Source: Mesorhizobium tianshanense (GTDB lineage Bacteria; Pseudomonadota; Alphaproteobacteria; Rhizobiales; Rhizobiaceae). From it: a DNA stretch of 64,000 nucleotides. How positions within the stretch are numbered: position 1 is the first letter of the stretch; each line of letters starts with the position of its first letter. The DNA lies in assembly GCF_007830515.1 (NCBI RefSeq), contig NZ_VLKT01000001.1, positions 238,394 to 302,393 of the forward strand, given 5' to 3'. The position numbers and the translations under genes were made by a program. Shown here in pieces: positions 45,164 to 54,018 of this stretch. The notes beneath the pieces are model-generated. The model searched no databases, was not told the DNA's origin, and saw nothing but the letters and a program-made list of their open reading frames with translations.

Positions 45164-45295
45164 ATGGACCCGGCCAGATATTTCGAAAGATGGTTCCAGA
45201 GCTGTTGCGAGTCCGAGCGCCTACGAAGCCTTCAACGAAGGCATCCCTTCGAGAGGACCAAGAGGGAGGACGAAGACGATCTGGCCAATGACTAG
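45164..45295 (+). CDS. 43-residue charged small protein
   Basis: A strong GGAGGAATGATCG site precedes ATG 45164, and the frame reads MDPARYFERWFQSCCESERL then RSLQRRHPFERTKREDEDDL. It has Arg/Glu/Asp richness, two adjacent cysteines and no membrane segment. It lies just upstream of the PPIase gene, so it may be a co-translated small protein. Support comes only from ribosome-site quality and position. Confidence 0.5.
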   Translation: MDPARYFERWFQSCCESERLRSLQRRHPFERTKREDEDDLAND

Positions 45296-45319
45296 CGGCG
45301 GTTCGGCGAGCCTTCGCCG

Positions 45320-46231
45320 ATGAGCCATGATGTCCGAGACCTGCCCATCGCGACCCGTCCCTGGACGCACCGACTGATGCTGAAATCGCTGCTGAAGGAA
45401 CCGCTCCTCCACTTCCTCTTGATCGCGCTCGCGATCTTCGCGGTGCACGGGCTGTTGGGCAATGACGCGGAGGAGAAGACGGACAGCATCGTTGTCACGG
45501 CGCCGAAGATCGAGCAGATGGCCAGCCTGTTCGCCAAGACCTGGCAGCGCCCGCCGACCGCCGACGAACTCAAGGGGCTGATCGACGATCACGTGAAGGA
45601 GGAAATCTTCGTCCGCCAGGCGCTCGAACTCGGGCTCGACAAGGACGACACGGTCGTCAGACGGCGTCTTCGCCAGAAGATGGAGTTCCTGAATGACGCC
45701 GACGCTGAGGCGCTGGAAGCGACAGAGGCGGAGCTGCAAGCCTATCTGGCCGCCAATCCGGACGCGTTCAGGGTCGACAGCATGCTGGCCTTCCAGCAGG
45801 TGTTCCTCAACCCGCAGCGGCGCGGCGACGCGATCGATCAGAACGCCGCATCTGTACTGGAGGCGCTGCTGGCCGACCCAGCCGCGGACCCTTCTCCGCT
45901 CGGCGACCCGACCCTGCTGCCGCCCGGGCTGCCGCTTTCCGGCGCCGCATCGATCGGCCAGACCTTCGGCTTCGATTTCGCCGAAGCGCTCGGCAAGGCG
46001 CCCGTGGGCCATTGGACGGGTCCCGTCACCTCCACCTTCGGGCTGCACCTGGTGCGCGTGACGGAGCACGTGCAAGGCCGGACGCCGGCGCTCGACGAGG
46101 TGCGCGAGGCGGTGGCACGGGAGTGGACGAACGCCAGGCGCAAGGAGCTCGAAGACGAGCATCTAGCTGAACTGCTCAAGGGCTATAAGGTCACCATCGA
46201 GAGCCCGGACGGCACGGAAGCCAGCCAGTGA
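45320..46231 (+). CDS. Membrane-anchored parvulin-type peptidyl-prolyl isomerase
   Basis: Protein of 303 residues with one N-terminal membrane segment (LHFLLIALAIFAVHGLLG). SurA-like helices follow (LIDDHVKEEIFVRQALELGL, DDTVVRRRLRQKMEFLNDAD), then a parvulin domain (AFQQVFLNPQ, FGFDFAEALGKAPVGHWTGP, FGLHLVRVTEHVQG). It should act as a periplasmic folding factor. Its stop overlaps the HupE-like start (ATG 46228). Confidence 0.85.
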   Translation: MSHDVRDLPIATRPWTHRLMLKSLLKEPLLHFLLIALAIFAVHGLLGNDAEEKTDSIVVTAPKIEQMASLFAKTWQRPPTADELKGLIDDHVKEEIFVRQALELGLDKDDTVVRRRLRQKMEFLNDADAEALEATEAELQAYLAANPDAFRVDSMLAFQQVFLNPQRRGDAIDQNAASVLEALLADPAADPSPLGDPTLLPPGLPLSGAASIGQTFGFDFAEALGKAPVGHWTGPVTSTFGLHLVRVTEHVQGRTPALDEVREAVAREWTNARRKELEDEHLAELLKGYKVTIESPDGTEASQ

Positions 46232-47223
46232 CGCGACTTGGCGCGATGCTCGCAATCGTGGTTGCGGCGCTTCTCGCCGCACCCGCGATGGCGCATGAGG
46301 TCCGGCCGGCCTATCTCGACATGCGCGAAACGGAGAGCGACGCGTTCGCCGTCGTCTGGAAGGTCCCCGCTCTGGGCGATATGCGACTCGGGCTCCATGC
46401 CCGCCTGCCCGGCTCCTGCGTGGAGAAGACGGAGCCGGTGGGTTCGATCGAGGCTGGAGCCTATCTGGAGCGATGGTCCGTCGCCTGCGCCGGCGGTCTG
46501 AAAGGCCGCGAGATAGGCGTCGACGGGCTTAGATCGACGATGACCGACGCGCTGGTCCGCATCCAGTACGCGACGGGCGACACGGAGGTCGCCCTCCTGC
46601 TGCCGGAGGAGCCGGCCTTCGTCGCGGCAGGAACGCAGACCGGCCTCGAAGTGGCGCGGACCTATTTCCTGCTCGGTGTGGACCATATCCTGTCGGGCCT
46701 CGACCACCTGCTGTTCGTGTTGGCGCTGATGCTGCTCATCCGCGACCGCTGGATGCTGGTGAAGACGATCACGGCCTTCACGGTGGCGCACAGTATCACG
46801 CTGGCCGGTGCATCGCTCGGCTATTTCAGCCTGCCGCAGGCGCCGGTCGAGGCGACGATCGCGCTCAGCATCGCCTTCGTGGCGAGCGAACTGGTCAAGA
46901 TGAAGCCGGGCGAGCGGCGGCTTTCGGAGAGTTATCCATGGGTTGTCGCCTTCGCGTTCGGGCTGTTGCACGGCTTCGGCTTCGCCGGCGCGCTGAAGGA
47001 AATCGGCCTGCCGCAAGCCGACGTGCCGCTCAGCCTGCTGACGTTCAACCTCGGCGTCGAGGCGGGCCAGTTGATCTTCGTTGCCGGGGCGCTGGTGCTG
47101 CTCGCGGCGGCGGGCGCGCTGGTCAGGGTGCCGCCCGCCCCGGCCCGCCTGGCCGGCGCCTACGCGATCGGCACGGCGGCGATGCTGTGGCTGGTGCCGA
47201 GGATCGCCGGCTTGGCGGCGTGA
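46228..47223 (+). CDS. HupE/UreJ-type membrane protein
   Basis: Protein of 331 residues. A signal peptide (AIVVAALLAAPAMA) precedes a periplasmic part of about 110 residues, then roughly seven membrane segments with the HupE/UreJ_2 signature YFLLGVDHILSGLDHLLFVL. Further metal-type histidines are seen in FTVAHSITLAGASLG and LLHGFGFAGALKEIGL. HupE relatives move nickel. Here it is coupled to a PPIase rather than hydrogenase genes, so nickel transport is only a possibility. Confidence 0.87.
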   Translation: MTRLGAMLAIVVAALLAAPAMAHEVRPAYLDMRETESDAFAVVWKVPALGDMRLGLHARLPGSCVEKTEPVGSIEAGAYLERWSVACAGGLKGREIGVDGLRSTMTDALVRIQYATGDTEVALLLPEEPAFVAAGTQTGLEVARTYFLLGVDHILSGLDHLLFVLALMLLIRDRWMLVKTITAFTVAHSITLAGASLGYFSLPQAPVEATIALSIAFVASELVKMKPGERRLSESYPWVVAFAFGLLHGFGFAGALKEIGLPQADVPLSLLTFNLGVEAGQLIFVAGALVLLAAAGALVRVPPAPARLAGAYAIGTAAMLWLVPRIAGLAA

Positions 47224-47422
47224 CCGAGGCCGATCGGCTACGTGATCAACGGGTCGGGATGTGGACAGAACACAGCCGTGGCCGGATGGCCCAGATCGCC
47301 GCAGGTTTCGGCCACTGCGGTCATTCGAGAACTAGAGGCGGATGGCCGCTACTGGGGCTAAGCGATTAAATAGAAGTTCCTTACAGATCCTCGGGCATAC
47401 CTGAAGGTTTGCAACCGCCTTT

Positions 47423-49228
47423 ATGGTTTGCTACCTTCACCTTAAGGGTGAGGAGATCCGGATTTTGTACCGCCTATGGAACTGGCTCCTACGTCGGAAA
47501 GCATCGGGTGGCGGAGAGAAGAGGGGGGAGCCGGGTCATCTTTCCTCTGTCAGCGAAGCGCGTCTCGTGGACTTTTTGGCGAACACGACTGACATTGTGT
47601 CGTTCTATGATCAGGACTTCCGCCTGACGCACTACGCAACCAAGCTCAAAAGCATCCACGGTCGCGCGGTAGTCCCAGGCGCCACTTTATGGGAGATCTA
47701 TCCAAGCGTCGACAATAAGCTCATCGACGAATTTGATCGCGTGCTCCGCGGCGGCTCTCCGATAAATGTCGATCTCCAACGATCGCCGGGCGAAGCGCCT
47801 CGGTCTGCTTTCGTCTTCGGCGCTGCGAATGGGATAGGAATCGTCGAATCCAGAGAAACGGAGCACGGCGGACGAACCTTGGCGGAAGAGCAGGAGCATC
47901 AGATGCTCCTCCATCAGGCGACGCACGACGTGTTGACCGGACTGCCGAATCGGCGGGGGTTCAGCGAGCGGCTGCAACAAGCTCTGTCGGTGGTCGATGG
48001 ATCAAAGGAAACGACCGCCCTGCTGCAAATCGACCTTGATGATTTCAAAGCGGTTAATGACACACTTGGCCATGGAACGGGCGATACACTGCTTCAACTC
48101 GCAGCAGGCCGGATCCGGGACACGCTGCAGGACGGCGAATCCGCATATCGGTTAGCCGGAGACGAGTTCGCCGTCATTCGATCAGGAATGGGACAGCCGG
48201 CCGAAGCTGAACGCCTCGCCGGATCGTTGATCGACGCGTTCAAGGCGCCGTTCGTGATCAGCGACATTCCCGTCTTCGTCGGCGCGAGCATCGGAATTGC
48301 ATTCGGACCGGAGCACGCGACGGAGGGTGAGCAATTGATGAAGGCCGCGGACATTGCTCTCTACGCAGCCAAGAGGGATGGACGCGGCTGCGTGCGAATT
48401 TTCAATCGCTCGATGCTGCTCCTCCTCGAACAGCGTGAGAACCTGAGGCGTAGCCTTCGAATGGCGCTGGAGCGGAATGAGCTTTATCTTGAATATCAAC
48501 CGCTCATTCGGCCCCCTTCTTCGCTCGTGGGCTTCGAAGCGCTGCTGCGATGGCGTCATTCGGAAGTCGGGACCATCCCTCCGAGCGTGTTCATACCGAT
48601 CGCCGAAGCCGACGGCCTGATGGACGAGATTGGGCGATGGGTGCTCGAGGAAGCCTGCCGCCAGGCAACGACATGGCCTTCTTCACTGACGGTCGCGGTG
48701 AACCTGTCGCCGGCGCAGTTCCTCAGCGGTTCGCTCACGGATACGGTTGCCCAGATCATCGACGCAGTCGGACTGCGAGCCGACCGGCTTGAGCTCGAGA
48801 TAACCGAAAACGTCCTTCTCGAGCAGACGATCGACAACATTGACACACTGAACACTCTGAATGTCCTGGGGATACGAATCTCGCTCGACGATTTCGGAAC
48901 CTACTACTCCTCGTTGAGTTACCTCAAGAACTTCCCCTTCGATACCTTGAAAATAGATCAGTATTTCATAGGCGACCTTGAAACCAATCGAAAAAGTCAG
49001 ACGATCGTGCGATCGATCATAGGCTTGGCGCACGGCTTGGGAATAAGCGTCACAGCGGAGGGCGTTGAAACGCCAGGACAGGCACAGTGGCTGATCAAGG
49101 AAGACTGCGATTGCCTTCAGGGCAATGTTCTGGGACGGCCGCTTGGAGCCGAGCCGACGCGCGATTTCATCAGGCGGTCGCCACTGACGGCGGTACGAGT
49201 AAGGGAGGAACGAAATCGGGCGGTCTAG
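47423..49228 (+). CDS. GGDEF/EAL protein with PAS-like N-terminus
   Basis: Protein of about 601 residues. An N-terminal PAS-like region (TDIVSFYDQDFRLTHYA) precedes a GGDEF domain and an EAL domain. In the GGDEF domain the first motif is LTGLPNRRGF and the A-site is RLAGDEF, an AGDEF variant whose cyclase activity cannot be assumed. The EAL domain looks complete: VGFEALLRWRH, VNLSPAQFL, LELEITENV, SLDDFGTYYSSLSYLKNFPF, DTLKIDQYFI, AEGVET. Phosphodiesterase activity is therefore likely. TTG 47465 with GAGGAG is an alternative start. It lies 152 bases before the partner-switching operon, on the same strand. Confidence 0.88.
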   Translation: MVCYLHLKGEEIRILYRLWNWLLRRKASGGGEKRGEPGHLSSVSEARLVDFLANTTDIVSFYDQDFRLTHYATKLKSIHGRAVVPGATLWEIYPSVDNKLIDEFDRVLRGGSPINVDLQRSPGEAPRSAFVFGAANGIGIVESRETEHGGRTLAEEQEHQMLLHQATHDVLTGLPNRRGFSERLQQALSVVDGSKETTALLQIDLDDFKAVNDTLGHGTGDTLLQLAAGRIRDTLQDGESAYRLAGDEFAVIRSGMGQPAEAERLAGSLIDAFKAPFVISDIPVFVGASIGIAFGPEHATEGEQLMKAADIALYAAKRDGRGCVRIFNRSMLLLLEQRENLRRSLRMALERNELYLEYQPLIRPPSSLVGFEALLRWRHSEVGTIPPSVFIPIAEADGLMDEIGRWVLEEACRQATTWPSSLTVAVNLSPAQFLSGSLTDTVAQIIDAVGLRADRLELEITENVLLEQTIDNIDTLNTLNVLGIRISLDDFGTYYSSLSYLKNFPFDTLKIDQYFIGDLETNRKSQTIVRSIIGLAHGLGISVTAEGVETPGQAQWLIKEDCDCLQGNVLGRPLGAEPTRDFIRRSPLTAVRVREERNRAV

Positions 49229-49380
49229 CGTCTGGCGCCTGTGTTGCAGCGTAGGCGGGAGGCTGAGGAAGGACGCGGCGAGGCAGAGCAAGCCGGATCA
49301 TCAGAGATGGGTCAACTGCCGAACGGGCGTTTGTCGCGTCGCTCGGCTCAAATGCGGATGGAAATAGGTGGGGAATACCG

Positions 49381-49902
49381 ATGAATATTGCTTCTCAGAG
49401 CGTAGGTGGCGAAGCAGTTTTTAAGCCAATGATCCAGATTGACTTGGAAGTCAAAGCTTTCTTGTCCGCTTGGCTACACTGTGATCAAATATCAACTTAC
49501 TCGGCGCGAATGATCAGCCATAATAGATCTGACTCGGTGCGGCATTCAAATCTCTTTTCTTCCGCGTTTAACGAATTGCTGGAGGTCGCCTTTCGTGCGC
49601 GTCATTCCAGCGGCGAAATAGCATGCAGGGTGTCGCGCCGGGGTGAGACGGACAGGATCGAATTGACGTTCCCTTGCATGCCCGAAGAACGACAATTCTA
49701 TGAAGAAGCGATTTTGCAAATTGCGGGATCCGAGGCCAGGGAGCGATACCTCAATTCGGTGTCCGGGGACCTCGCGCCCAGCCGTGAAGTCGTACTCTTG
49801 GAACTGGCCATTGACTACAACGCGACATTCCGACTCGATGAAGCCGGCGCTGATACGATCACACTTGTCGTGGATCTTCCGCTTGAGGGCCTGCCAAATT
49901 GA
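49381..49902 (+). CDS. HATPase-like regulator (partner-switching)
   Basis: Protein of 173 residues, cytoplasmic, without signal or membrane segment. HSNLFSSAFNELLEVAFRAR looks like the N-box helix of a GHKL/HATPase fold, though the usual E-N pair is degenerate (E-L-L-E-V). The rest is alternating strands and helices such as SREVVLLELAIDYNATFRLD. This resembles the DUF6272/SiaB-type kinase-like proteins of partner-switching systems, but is a poor match to active-site consensus. It is coupled to the next gene by a four-base TTGA overlap. Confidence 0.7.
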   Translation: MNIASQSVGGEAVFKPMIQIDLEVKAFLSAWLHCDQISTYSARMISHNRSDSVRHSNLFSSAFNELLEVAFRARHSSGEIACRVSRRGETDRIELTFPCMPEERQFYEEAILQIAGSEARERYLNSVSGDLAPSREVVLLELAIDYNATFRLDEAGADTITLVVDLPLEGLPN

Positions 49903-51074
49903 ACCCTTACCTTCTCCCGCGTTTCGAAACGCAATACGACATCAACGATCAGGAGTTCTCTATTTCGGGGATAGTGCGGCCCCAGTCAATTGATGAGCTT
50001 GCGCCCAGCATTGCCCTGTTGAAGGACTCCATCGATCGTGTACGCGGTATACTATATGTGAACATCAGACGCCTGACGCAAATGAACAACACCGCGTTTC
50101 ACGCCTTCTCGCGGGTCATCATTGACGCCTGTCGCGCGCGACCCGATCTAAAATTTGTGGTCATTACGTCAAGCGTCGTCGGATGGACGACGCGAAAATT
50201 CGGTCGCTTGAGCGGAATTGAACCAAACATCACGGTTGAGGAGTATGACAGCGAGTTCTATCCGGGGCAGACCTTCCTTGAAGAAGGCGGGTTCATTCCG
50301 ATCCTCCGCACACAGACGAAGTTGACCTGGCGTCACGAGCGCACAATTCTGCCGCGACATGGCATGCAACCCGGTATTGTCATGGCTGACATCTGTTGCG
50401 GAATCGGGGATTTCGCCGTGCTCGTGCAGAGGGAGTTCGAGCCGTCGCGGATCGTCGCCCTCGATCACGCCAGGACAAGCCTCGCCTATGCGCGAAACGT
50501 GGCGGCGGAGTTCGACATCAAGGGAATTGAATACACTTATGGCGATGCGTCAGAAATGCTGCTCGAGGACGATCAGTTCGACCTCGTCACGTGCCGCCAT
50601 TCGCTGCAGGTGTTCAATAACCCCGAGCTGATCCTCAAAGAACTCTTCCGCATCTGCAAGCCGGGCGGACGCGTCTACATCACAAATGAAAAGAACTCGC
50701 ACTGTCTGGGCGAACCGCGTGCCGACAGCATCCAGTGGACCTATAACGAAGTCGCCAAGCTCTGGGCGCACTTCCAGATGGATATCGAGCTTGGCCCCAA
50801 GAGCCGACGATACCTGATCGAAGCGGGATTCGAAGATATTCGAGTCGAATCCTTCATGGTCACCAACCACGACGGCGATCCGCAAGACTTCGCGGATGTC
50901 ATCGCGGCATGGGAGAACGTCTATGCGGGCGAGATGGCGACCAAGCGAGGTGACCCACCGGCATTTATCAGACGGTTCCGACAGGGCTTCCAGGATCATA
51001 TCTTCGCTGCGCTCCACCCCAAGGGCTATGCCGGCTGGCCGATCTGGGTTGCATCGGGACGCAAGCCACTATGA
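49899..51074 (+). CDS. STAS-like domain fused to SAM-dependent methyltransferase
   Basis: Protein of 391 residues; TTG start overlaps the previous stop. Residues ~1-125 look STAS-like (FSISGIVRPQSIDELAPSIA, GILYVNIRRLTQMNNTAFHA). Residues ~165-380 form a class I methyltransferase with motif I MADICCGIGDFAV, IVALDHARTSLAYA as the motif II acid region, a DQFDLVTCRHSLQVF motif and an ILKELFRICKPGGRVYITNE motif. A STAS-methyltransferase fusion inside a SpoIIE-type operon is unusual. STAS phosphorylation state could control methylation, but that is inference. The methyl acceptor is unknown. Confidence 0.82.
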   Translation: MNPYLLPRFETQYDINDQEFSISGIVRPQSIDELAPSIALLKDSIDRVRGILYVNIRRLTQMNNTAFHAFSRVIIDACRARPDLKFVVITSSVVGWTTRKFGRLSGIEPNITVEEYDSEFYPGQTFLEEGGFIPILRTQTKLTWRHERTILPRHGMQPGIVMADICCGIGDFAVLVQREFEPSRIVALDHARTSLAYARNVAAEFDIKGIEYTYGDASEMLLEDDQFDLVTCRHSLQVFNNPELILKELFRICKPGGRVYITNEKNSHCLGEPRADSIQWTYNEVAKLWAHFQMDIELGPKSRRYLIEAGFEDIRVESFMVTNHDGDPQDFADVIAAWENVYAGEMATKRGDPPAFIRRFRQGFQDHIFAALHPKGYAGWPIWVASGRKPL

Positions 51075-53455
51075 CCGACTCGGATGTAACTCCGCCTAGA
51101 CCCTGGTCCGTCTTCCACCCAAACAGCTTCCGCGCGAAATTTATGCTCATTGTAGGTGGGGCGGTGCTCTTCGATCTCCTCGTCGGCGGCAGCGTTGCCC
51201 TGTGGAACGTGAATCGGCTGTCCCGCGACGCGACGCAGCAGATCGAGAGCGGCCTCACCAAGGCGACCCAGGAATACCTCCAGAACTATATCGAGACGAC
51301 GGCGCTGCGCGCCGATCTCCTCTTCGACCGCATGCACTCCGAGGTGACCGCACTTGCAGGCTCCATGCAGAGACTAATCGATTATCCGGAAGCGAAAGAT
51401 GCGATCGGCAAGGCGCTGGCGAAGAACCCCAATTTCAATGCGCCGCTTGTCTATGACGCCAGGGGAAACTGGGTGCAGACCCGGCAAGGGTCACCTTCGG
51501 TCATGAGTGTCTGGGGATATCTCCTCTCCGCCGATCACCAACCGAAGCCCGAAATTCTCCGCGACATCCAGGAGAGCGCAGTCTTCGATATTTTTGGCAC
51601 GAGCCAGATGGCGACAGGCGCGAAGAAGCTGCAGGTCTATTACGTTGGGCCGAAGGCAGGACCGATCATGCGCACGACACCTTATTCCGATCAGGCGCAG
51701 ACCTTCGACAAGCTCTATCCGGGCCACAACAACGCGAATTTCTGGGATTTCTTCTTTCCTGGCGTCTATGAAGGGTGGGAGGGCTGGATCAGGGAGCCGG
51801 ATTCGCGCCCCGTAAAGGGCGATGACATCACTGCGACTGCTCCTTATATCGATGCGATTACCGGCAAGCTCATCGTGAGCTTCTTCCACCCGCTCTGGAC
51901 GAAAGACCGCAGTGATGTCGCCGGCATGGTCGCTGCCGACGTGACGCTCGATCAGCTCGCTGACATCGTCGAAAGCGTGAAGGTCGCCGATACGGGCTTC
52001 GGTTTTCTCACCATGTCGAACGGCAATGTGCTCGCGATCAAGCCTGAAGGCGAGAAAACGCTCGGGCTCAAGATCGCGAGTGGTGCGGCAGGTCAAGGCG
52101 TTACCGGCCTCGACCGCTCGCTCAAAAAGAGTACGCACGCGACCGTCGCAGCGCTCGAACTTCCCGCCGACGGCAAGACGGTCATCAAGCATATTTCGAT
52201 TGAGGAGAGCGGCAAGGCCGAACCTCACATCGTCGCACTTCGCCGGCTAAACGCAGTCAATCTCTGGAATAGTGAGGGGTCCATCACGGCCGAAACCCTG
52301 ATGCTTGGCTTCGTCGTCCCCGAACGGGAAATCTATGCTTCCCTCCTTGCAGCGCAGCAGAGCATTTCCAGCGCAACCAACCGGATCCTAATCACCCAGG
52401 TCATCGCAATTATCGTTTCGCTCCTTATCGTCTTTGCGGCTGTCTTCGGAATTTCAAAGCGGATCACTGCAGGCCTCAGTGCGCTTGCCGGAGCCGCCAA
52501 GCGGCTGCAGGCGAAAGACTATTCAGTCCGGGTAAGCATTCCGACGCGCGACGAAGTTGGAGAGGTCGGGGACGCGTTCAACCGGATGGCAGAGCAGATC
52601 AGCTTCCATACGGAAAACCTCGAGCATCTCGTTGATGAAAGAACGAAGGAGCTTGAAGGCGCAAATCAAGAGATTTCCGCCCTCAACGGCAAACTGCGAG
52701 ATGAGAACCTCCGCCTTGGTGCAGAGCTTGCAGTTGCCAAACAGATCCAGATGATGGTTCTGCCGAGAACCAGCGAACTCGAAGCGATCCCAGGGGTAGA
52801 AATCGCCGCCTATATGCGGCCGGCCGACGAAGTAGGCGGCGACTACTACGACGTCCTGCAAGAGGGGTCGCGGGTCAAGATCGGGATCGGCGATGTGACA
52901 GGTCATGGGCTGGCGAGCGGTGTGCTGATGCTGATGGTTCAATCCGTCGCACGCGCGCTGCAGGAGACTGGCGAGGACAATCCACGTCAGTTCCTCGATC
53001 GACTGAACAGAGCCATCTATAAAAACATCGAACGGACCAACACCGACAAGCATCTCTCTCTAGCCTTTCTTGACTTTGAGAATGAGCAGGTGACCCTGTC
53101 AGGGCAGCACGAGGAGGTTCTTGTCGTTCGTGCAAACGGAGAGATCGAGCGGATCGACACGATCGATCTGGGGCTGCCGATCGGCCTCGAACGTGACATC
53201 TTGCCGTTCATCGCAACCCGCGACATTCCGTTCAGCAGTGGCGACGTGATCGTGCTCCACACCGATGGCGTAACCGAAGCGGAAGATCAGGATGGCGAAC
53301 TGTTCGGTTTGGAACGCCTTTGCATCAGCGCGAGCAGTTATTATCGCGGGAGCGCCGAAGAGATCAAAACTGGAATTATTGAGGATCTGATGGCCCATAT
53401 CGGAACGCAGAAAATCCACGATGACATCACCCTCGTGATCATGAGGCACAAGTAG
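51071..53455 (+). CDS. Cache-HAMP-SpoIIE membrane serine phosphatase
   Basis: Protein of 794 residues. A first membrane span (FMLIVGGAVLFDLLVGGSVA) and a large periplasmic sensor of the Cache type (residues ~50-430) are followed by a second span (VIAIIVSLLIVFAAVFGISK). HAMP, a coiled coil (NLEHLVDERTKELEGANQEI) and a PP2C-type SpoIIE domain come next. Metal-binding acids are intact: MRPADEVGGDYYDV, IGIGDVTGHGLASGVLM, LHTDGVTEAED, DDITLVIM. It should dephosphorylate the operon's STAS proteins in response to a periplasmic signal. Start overlaps the methyltransferase stop (ATGA). Confidence 0.9.
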   Translation: MTDSDVTPPRPWSVFHPNSFRAKFMLIVGGAVLFDLLVGGSVALWNVNRLSRDATQQIESGLTKATQEYLQNYIETTALRADLLFDRMHSEVTALAGSMQRLIDYPEAKDAIGKALAKNPNFNAPLVYDARGNWVQTRQGSPSVMSVWGYLLSADHQPKPEILRDIQESAVFDIFGTSQMATGAKKLQVYYVGPKAGPIMRTTPYSDQAQTFDKLYPGHNNANFWDFFFPGVYEGWEGWIREPDSRPVKGDDITATAPYIDAITGKLIVSFFHPLWTKDRSDVAGMVAADVTLDQLADIVESVKVADTGFGFLTMSNGNVLAIKPEGEKTLGLKIASGAAGQGVTGLDRSLKKSTHATVAALELPADGKTVIKHISIEESGKAEPHIVALRRLNAVNLWNSEGSITAETLMLGFVVPEREIYASLLAAQQSISSATNRILITQVIAIIVSLLIVFAAVFGISKRITAGLSALAGAAKRLQAKDYSVRVSIPTRDEVGEVGDAFNRMAEQISFHTENLEHLVDERTKELEGANQEISALNGKLRDENLRLGAELAVAKQIQMMVLPRTSELEAIPGVEIAAYMRPADEVGGDYYDVLQEGSRVKIGIGDVTGHGLASGVLMLMVQSVARALQETGEDNPRQFLDRLNRAIYKNIERTNTDKHLSLAFLDFENEQVTLSGQHEEVLVVRANGEIERIDTIDLGLPIGLERDILPFIATRDIPFSSGDVIVLHTDGVTEAEDQDGELFGLERLCISASSYYRGSAEEIKTGIIEDLMAHIGTQKIHDDITLVIMRHK

Positions 53456-53457
53456 GA

Positions 53458-54018
53458 ATGACAACACTGTTCGGAACAGCCGACCTTGCAATCGGAATGA
53501 GAGAGAGCGCCAGTCGCGTGCGACTGTTCGACGGACCTCTCGACCTGAGTTGGCATCATTGCGCCACTACCTCGGACTTCATCGCAGACCTTTTCGCCCT
53601 GCGCTTTCTGTCATCTCGCAACGACCACAGGGAAGTACGACACAGCATCGGCTATCTGGTCAACGAACTCATTGAAAATGCGGTCAAGTTTCGTGCACCG
53701 GGCGAGATCACGATCGAGGCGGCCATTGAGTCAGAAAGTTTCAAGGTCAAGGTCTCGAACGTTGTCGATGGCGAAACCACGGTTGAATTTCAAAATCTTC
53801 TGTCGGAGATCACAGTCGGTGATCCGAGTGAACTCCTGATTCAACGGATCGAAGCGAATGCCGCGGACCCTGAGACGACACGTTCCGGTCTTGGATTGCT
53901 AACATTGATGAGCGACTATGGCGCGAGTCTGGCATGGATCTTCAGCCCAGCCGATGAAAGAGATTTGGTTTGCGTGGAAACATATGCTTCGATTCCGATT
54001 AAACAAATTCACAACTAA
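53458..54018 (+). CDS. HATPase-type regulator, Slr1658-like
   Basis: Protein of 186 residues. IGYLVNELIENAVKFRAPGE is a clear HATPase N-box, and TRSGLGLLTLMSDYGASLAW resembles the G-box region. It is therefore a candidate kinase or anti-STAS switch. In cyanobacteria a comparable pair (Slr1658/Slr1659) accompanies a PP2C phosphatase, and this family likeness is drawn from memory. Start lies two bases after the phosphatase stop, and its stop TAA directly abuts the next ATG. Confidence 0.8.
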   Translation: MTTLFGTADLAIGMRESASRVRLFDGPLDLSWHHCATTSDFIADLFALRFLSSRNDHREVRHSIGYLVNELIENAVKFRAPGEITIEAAIESESFKVKVSNVVDGETTVEFQNLLSEITVGDPSELLIQRIEANAADPETTRSGLGLLTLMSDYGASLAWIFSPADERDLVCVETYASIPIKQIHN

